A stretch of 64,000 nt of DNA from Chloranthus sessilifolius (Eukaryota; Streptophyta; Magnoliopsida; Chloranthales; Chloranthaceae), in the NCBI GenBank assembly GCA_021018995.1, contig CM037593.1, positions 15,962,088 through 16,026,087 on the forward strand, read 5' to 3'. Of this stretch, positions 59,301 through 64,000 are shown one piece after another. Numbering within the stretch: position 1 is the first letter of the stretch; the number at the start of each line of letters is the position of its first letter. Below the pieces are notes generated by a model. It saw only the letters and a program-made list of their open reading frames with translations. It searched no databases and was not told the DNA's origin. A program made the position numbers and the translations under genes.

Positions 59301-60890
59301 TGTTGGCGTGAAAATTTTAAATCACCTTGGCCAAATCTATCGCAGCCTAAAATTTACAGATAAAGAGATCCTGTAAGCAAAAGGCCGTGGTCGAAAGACA
59401 ACAGTCAAGAATAGTACACGGCCAAAAGGTCGAGGCCGAAAGTTTTTTTGTCATGAAGGACTCGTGGCCAAAAGGCTGCGACCCATAGTTTGTAGTCAGG
59501 GGAAACTTGCAGCCAAAAGGTCGCGACCCAAAAAGTTTTTGCACCCAAAGGGTTGCTGCCCAAAGTTCGCAGTTATGAAGATTTTGTGGCCGAAGTCTCA
59601 CGACCAAACGTTCAAAACAATGAAAAGTCGAGTAACAATGGCATGTTCAGTGTTAAATCGTACTACCGGTTGTTGACGTGTCGGCCGCTTATCAAATTTC
59701 AAGGTGCTATGCTTTGGAAGGTTAAAATCCTGCTAAAGATTAAGTTCTTTGCCTGGTCTTTATTCAAAGAGAGAGTTCTCACGATGGATACACTCATCCG
59801 AAGGGGAAAGAGCATCGCGAACTGCTGCGTCATGTGTTCTAGGGAGGAGGAATTGGCCACGCACTTATTCTTACATTGTGCGGTAGCTTCGGAGATCTGG
59901 GTATAGTACTAAATTTGTTCCAGATGAAGTGGGTCATGAATGCTATGACATATGATCATTACCTCTCCTGGACTGCTGTGGATATGGACATTCAGATTAG
60001 GAATAATTGGAGAGTGTCGTTCTTTGCGGTCATCTGGAGTATCTGGAAAGAGAGGAACTGGCGGATCTTCGAGCAAAAGAAGAAACCGGTGGGGTGTATT
60101 GTAAAGGAGGCCAAGGACCTAATCACTCTTTGGGTTTCCGACAGAGCTGAGATGACTTCGGAACCTTGGGAACCAGGGTAACTCCATTGCGAGGAGTCGT
60201 GGGGGGATGTTTAGTGTCTTGGCTGTTTGCTTTCTCTTATGTTTGATGTTTTTGCGGCCTTTTTTTTTTGGCCTTCCCTTTGTATTGGTTCTCCCAGCAC
60301 CTTGCTATCTTTTCTATTAATACAATTTACCGATCTAAAAAAAAAATAACCATAGCCAAAAGTTAACAACCAATGGAAACCAGCGGCAAAACTTCAACGG
60401 CCCAAAGATCATATCAAAGAGAAACTCGCAGCCAAAATCTCAGGGCCAGAGGCTCACAACCTAGAATAGCCCATGACTAATTCCAGCTGCCTCTTTTAAC
60501 ATGCAGCCAATTATATACCCAATCATCATTTCAACAATTAAGCAACTCCCTTGTGAACATGAAAGTTATGGTTGAATTGAAGTATAAAAAGGTGCACATT
60601 GTCAAGAATAATGCACATTACAAGGCAGAAAGAAGGCAGACAGCACTAGCATACAGAAATTAGTAAAGCAAGATCTGAAAGAAACAACTCCAAGAAATCC
60701 AAGAGCCCAAAGAACAACATCGAAAAGGTATTGAGGAAAGAAGAGAAATGGGAAGTTCTTCCTCAAATAAGATTCTATTACCCGTCCATATGGACCGAGT
60801 TAACATGTGACAACAATAATATCCTCACCCACCTTTTAAAAAAGACCGAGTTAAGATATTATCAAAACTTTGAACAATGACTGGATCAAA
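59301..60890 (+). mobile_element. 5' LTR of a Tat-like gypsy element (interrupted by a LINE)
   Basis: Starts TGTTGGCGTGAAAATTTTAA at the LINE border. It is built of short GGCCAAAAGGTCGCG / CCCAAAGTTTGCAG words and matches the copy at 62426-63270. A TATA-like TATAAAAAG lies at 60583. The true end is not clear. Confidence 0.7.
59630..60348 (+). mobile_element. L1-type LINE, 5' truncated, nested in the 5' LTR
   Basis: Frames NGMFSVKSYYRLL, LLKIKFFAWSLFKERVLTMD, CVMCSREEELATHLFLHC, then (after a frameshift near 59895) MKWVMNAM, VIWSIWKERNWRIFEQ and KEAKDLITLWV. It ends with CCGATCT and an A run. The empty LTR in the second copy shows the pre-insertion sequence. Confidence 0.92.
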
Positions 60891-60910
60891 ATCAAGTCTC
60901 ATTAAAGTTC

Positions 60911-60976
60911 ATTCAAAACTACATGAACGGCTACGATAGGACGATTCAAAACTATATGAATGGCTACAATAAGACG
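60911..60976. repeat. Tandem duplication, two 33-bp units
   Basis: ATTCAAAACTACATGAACGG-type units at 60911-60943 and 60944-60976, at the deletion border of the gypsy element. Confidence 0.9.
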
Positions 60977-61370
60977 AGCTGCTGTCGAAGTAATGTCATA
61001 TGAAGACTTCAACGAGAATTGCATTCTATGTCGGAATAGTATAAGCGATCTAAAAGTTGAGGATGAGAATGCTACAAGACGATATGATGAATTGAGAGCA
61101 TTAGATGGACAAAGACCCAGTGCCCAACAACAGTTGGAAGTGTACCTTAGCAAGAATGATCAATGCTTTCAAAAAAAAAAAGATGATCTTTCAAAAAAAG
61201 TGATATCGTATAACTTTCTCATTCTCAGAAGACCTATAATCATGACACAGAAAAGTCGTCAAAATTCGAGCCTAAATGGGATGGACCTTATGTGGTAGAC
61301 ATTGTATATCCTAATGGCGTTTATTCAGTTCTTACGCCAAATTGAGAAGGATGGCTACTATCAATGGATG
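60960..61370 (+). pseudogene. Ty3/gypsy integrase C-terminal fragment
   Basis: Frames give RRYDELRALDGQRPSAQQQL, then (after shifts) RRPIIM and KFEPKWDGPYVVDIVYPNG, the end of plant Tat-lineage polyproteins. All of gag and most of pol are missing between the 5' LTR and this point. Confidence 0.85.
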
Positions 61371-61397
61371 TGTTCTCAAAATACATTGTCCTTGATA

Positions 61398-62290
61398 TAA
61401 AAACTCCTACTCAAATGAGTATTAAGTGTGTCAGATTGTAAATCAAAACTCCTACTTGCATGAGTGAAAATTGCGTCATAATATAAATGTAAACTCCTAC
61501 CAGCACTAGTACAAACTACAATAGAAATATATATATATATATATATCAAAACTCTTCCATGAGTATAAACTGCGCCGGAACATAAATAAACTCCTATCGG
61601 TACGAGCATAAACTGCATTAGAAATATATTTTAAACTCTAGCTCGCATGAGATAAACTGTGTCAGACAAATTACAATTCGAAACTCTTATTCACGTGAGT
61701 ATAAACTACATCAGTCAAACTCTAAATCATAAACTCCCACTCGTTTGAGTATAAACTGTGTAGGGTGTGAGTATCAACTACTTACGCGACCCAACACCCA
61801 AAGCCTCGATGACCCAAATCTTCAAAACCACTACAGCCCAAGTATCCAGAGCCTCAAAGATCTAAATCCTTTAAGCATTTTAAGGCCTAAATTTCTAAAC
61901 TTAAAAACTCGCAAGACACAAACACCCAAATCTATGAAGCATTACAAAGACCAAATCCCATAAAGGCTCAAATGCCCAACTCCAAATGCTCACAAAATCC
62001 ATATCTTCAATGTCTCTCAACGATCATACCCTTAATGGCTCACAAGGTTTATATCTTCAAAGACTCGCATAGGTCATACCTTTAATGCCTCTCTGAAAAT
62101 ATACCCTCAAAGCCTCTTAAGCATAATATCCCTAAAGCTCATATTGTCTACCTCCTAGATGCAAGAGAATAAACTGTTTTAACAAATTAAAATTATCAAT
62201 CTCATAAATGTGTGAGGATAAACTGCATCAAAAGAGAAAAACCATCAACCTCCCGTTTGCATGAAGATAAACTGCATCAGACATTTATCA
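61398..62290. repeat. Irregular tandem repeats in the gypsy 3' untranslated region
   Basis: Units of about 50-65 bp with AAACTCCTACTC, CATGAGTATAAACTGCGTC recur eight or more times (61398-61770 and again 62140-62285). Between them a CAAAGCCTC/ATCTTCAA-type repeat fills 61790-62130. Confidence 0.85.
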
Positions 62291-62425
62291 CCCTCTTACG
62301 ACATATCATGGTGGAACTTTCCAAGTTATTCCCTTGTTCAAGTTCCTGAAGATAAAGTTAAAGGTTTCAAGTCTTGCACACCCAAAATTTGAACAGCTTG
62401 AGTGTACAAGACTCGAGGAGGCAGC

Positions 62426-63270
62426 TGTTGGCGGGGAAATTTTAATAACCTTCACTAAATCTACCGCGGCCTAAAATTTACAGTTAAAGAGATCATGCGG
62501 CCAAAAGCATGTGGTTCAAAGATGAGACAGTAAAGGATAGTTCACGACTAGGGATGCAAGCTTTGAACCGAACACCGGAACCGAACCGAGGCTCCCAAAC
62601 TGGTCCAAACTGCACCGAAAACCGATTGAAACCAAACCCCAATTCTGTTCGGTTTCGGGTTAGGGTGGAAAAAATCGAAAACCGTGGGGGTAGGATGAGT
62701 AAACCGAAAAAACTGGAAAAAAAAAAAACCGAAAAGCCGAAAAAACTGGGTAAAATACCCACACCGAACCGAACCAAATGGGTTTCGGTGTCGGTTCCAG
62801 AAAAAAAAAAAGATATATATACCGAACTGAATGGGTTTCGGTTCGGTTTCAGTTTGGGGTGTACCGAACCGAAAACAAAAAAATTCGGGTCGGTACACCA
62901 AACTTGCATCCCTATTCACGACCAAAAGGTCGCAACTCAAAAGTTTTCAATCACAAAATATCGTAGCCAAAATAGCCGCAGCTCATAGTTTGTAGTAAGG
63001 AGAAACTCACGGGTAAAAGGTTGCAACCAAAAGTTTACTGCCAAAGGTCACGGCCCAAAGTTTGCAGTTATGAAGAATTTTCAGCGGAAGTCTCGCAACC
63101 AAAAGTTCACAACAACGAAACGCATGTTGCCAAACAACCACGGCCGAAAGTTTACAGCCAATGGAAACTCGCGGCCAAGCTTCCACAGCACAAAGATCAT
63201 AACAAAGAGAAGCTTGTGATCAAACTCTCGCGACAAGAAACTCACAACCAAGAAAAACTCGCAGCCAATT
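62426..63270 (+). mobile_element. 3' LTR of the same gypsy element (truncated)
   Basis: A purine-rich GACTCGAGGAGGCAGC directly precedes TGTTGGCGGGGAAATTTTAA. It aligns to the 5' LTR, is interrupted by a MITE (62549-62914) and stops at 63270, where LINE sequence begins. Confidence 0.85.
62549..62914. mobile_element. hAT-type MITE (CCGAACCGAA-rich) with perfect 8-bp duplication
   Basis: Ends TAGGGATGCAAGCTTTGAAC and CAAACTTGCATCCCTA; TTCACGAC flanks both sides (62541-62548 and 62915-62922). The 5' LTR shows the empty site. The interior is ACCGAACCG / CGGTTTCGG repeats; the Phe- and Lys-rich ORFs across it are not genes. Confidence 0.95.
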
Positions 63271-64000
63271 CTGGCGGCATATCAGGTCTCTGACAGACTT
63301 CATGATCATCCCCTACGGCCTGCTTTTGTGCTCAAAGATCCGCATATTCCTCTCACACCATATAGTCCACAGCACCGCAAAATGGGCTGCCTTCCAATAC
63401 TCTCTAAGCTGTCCCTCCACAGGAACAGACGTCCATATCAGACACTGGAGATAGGGATTCGCCGGCGTAACCCAACTCATACTGAAGGATTTTAAAACAA
63501 TGTTCCATAGCTCTTGTGCCACCTCACAATGAAGAAGCAGGTGTGTGGCAGTCTCCTCTCCACTGTTACACATTACACAACAATTCGGGCATCCATCCCC
63601 CTTCGAATAAGTTGATCTATGGTTAGGATTTTTCCTTTGAATAGAGTCCACACAAAGAACTTAATTTTGGGCAGAATGGCCTCTTTCCATAACCTGGCAC
63701 GTTGGTATCTAACTAGGGGCTGCCGTGTAAGAATTCTGTAGTAGGATTTGACACTGAAGAGTCCATCTATGCTCGGGGTCCATATAAGCCGATCTTGACC
63801 ATGAGGGTTCCGTTGAGCCTCACATAGCCTCAGCATCAGATTTGCGAACAAAGCCACCTCCTCGTCCCTTAGATATCTTATGGTAACAACATCCCACAAA
63901 CTACCTCCCTCCGTATCAGAAACAAACTCCACAATCTTTCCAAGAGGATTCATGGAGATGTCATAGATTTTTGGGAAGGAAGATTTGAGGGGACTCATGT
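63271..64000 (-). mobile_element. L1-type LINE fragment, 3' truncated, runs out of window
   Basis: Minus-strand frames: MNPLGKIVEFVSDTEGG, LFSVKSYYRILTRQPLVRYQ, LPKIKFFVWTLFKGKILTID, then (frameshift near 63590) NCCVMCNSGEETATHLLLHC and AVLWTIWCERNMRIFEH. It stops at KSVRDLI with no 3' UTR or A tail, so this edge is a deletion junction rather than an insertion end. Confidence 0.9.

Noticed and set aside
62493-62988. 138- and 159-codon ORFs
   Set aside because: They span a hAT MITE made of ACCGAACCG repeats with a proven insertion site; not genes.
1-64000. CRISPR arrays, bacterial operons, tRNA or rRNA genes
   Set aside because: No array of regular repeats and spacers, no cloverleaf beyond SINE heads, and the sequence is plainly plant nuclear DNA.

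Overview
This is a stretch of plant nuclear genome, most likely from a flowering plant. The evidence is spliced genes with GT-AG introns and plant-type protein families (an OTU7-like deubiquitinase and a SPOC-domain protein), plus plant L1-type LINEs with RT and zf-RVT domains, a Tat-like Ty3/gypsy remnant, copia LTR pieces, and many MITEs. The very long introns (2.8, 5.8 and 9.2 kb) and the large transposon load suit a medium or large genome, perhaps a magnoliid or basal eudicot, but that is inference and the species cannot be read from the sequence.

Two real host genes are visible, both on the minus strand. Gene 1 (about 1.9-21.9 kb) is an OTU-domain deubiquitinase closest to plant OTU7 (human OTUD3 family). 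I reconstructed eight exons by eye: a 16-codon first exon at 21820-21867, the OTU core, and a UBA segment at 1945-2337. The 3' exons, including the SEC-C motif expected in this family, lie left of the window. Exons keep frame across all seven junctions; intron 1 appears to be a rare GC-AG intron. Gene 2 (43.2-45.6 kb) is the 3' part of a SPOC-domain, TFIIS/PHD-type transcription-elongation-like gene: three exons end in a 337-residue proline-rich tail. Its 5' exons were not found and are probably beyond 64 kb.

Everything else is transposon-derived or unassigned. OTU7 introns hold LINEs (12-13.4, 14.9-17.2 and 19.6-20.8 kb) and MITEs with readable target-site duplications: a MULE-type at 17964-18411 and ATACGG-family elements at 7670-7985 and 19219-19580. 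The intergenic 22-43 kb holds LTR-retroelement leaders with hairpin arrays, a 72-75 bp minisatellite, a duplicated 1 kb block (30.5 and 39.8 kb), CACTA-type MITEs with perfect 3-bp duplications, and hAT-type MITEs with 8-bp duplications. From 46 to 64 kb there are GATACC-rich elements, a LINE with a 15-bp duplication, two tiny tRNA-derived SINEs, a decayed RTE-type LINE, and a nest: a LINE interrupted by an internally deleted Tat-like gypsy element whose LTRs were hit by a LINE and a hAT MITE.

The hunt found no operon-like or defence-like novel system. The most distinctive signals are the repeated use of short hairpin arrays with unrelated sequences in probable retroelement leaders or LTRs, the GATACC repeat family with terminal inverted repeats, the very short SINEs, and insertion dating by empty sites inside the window.
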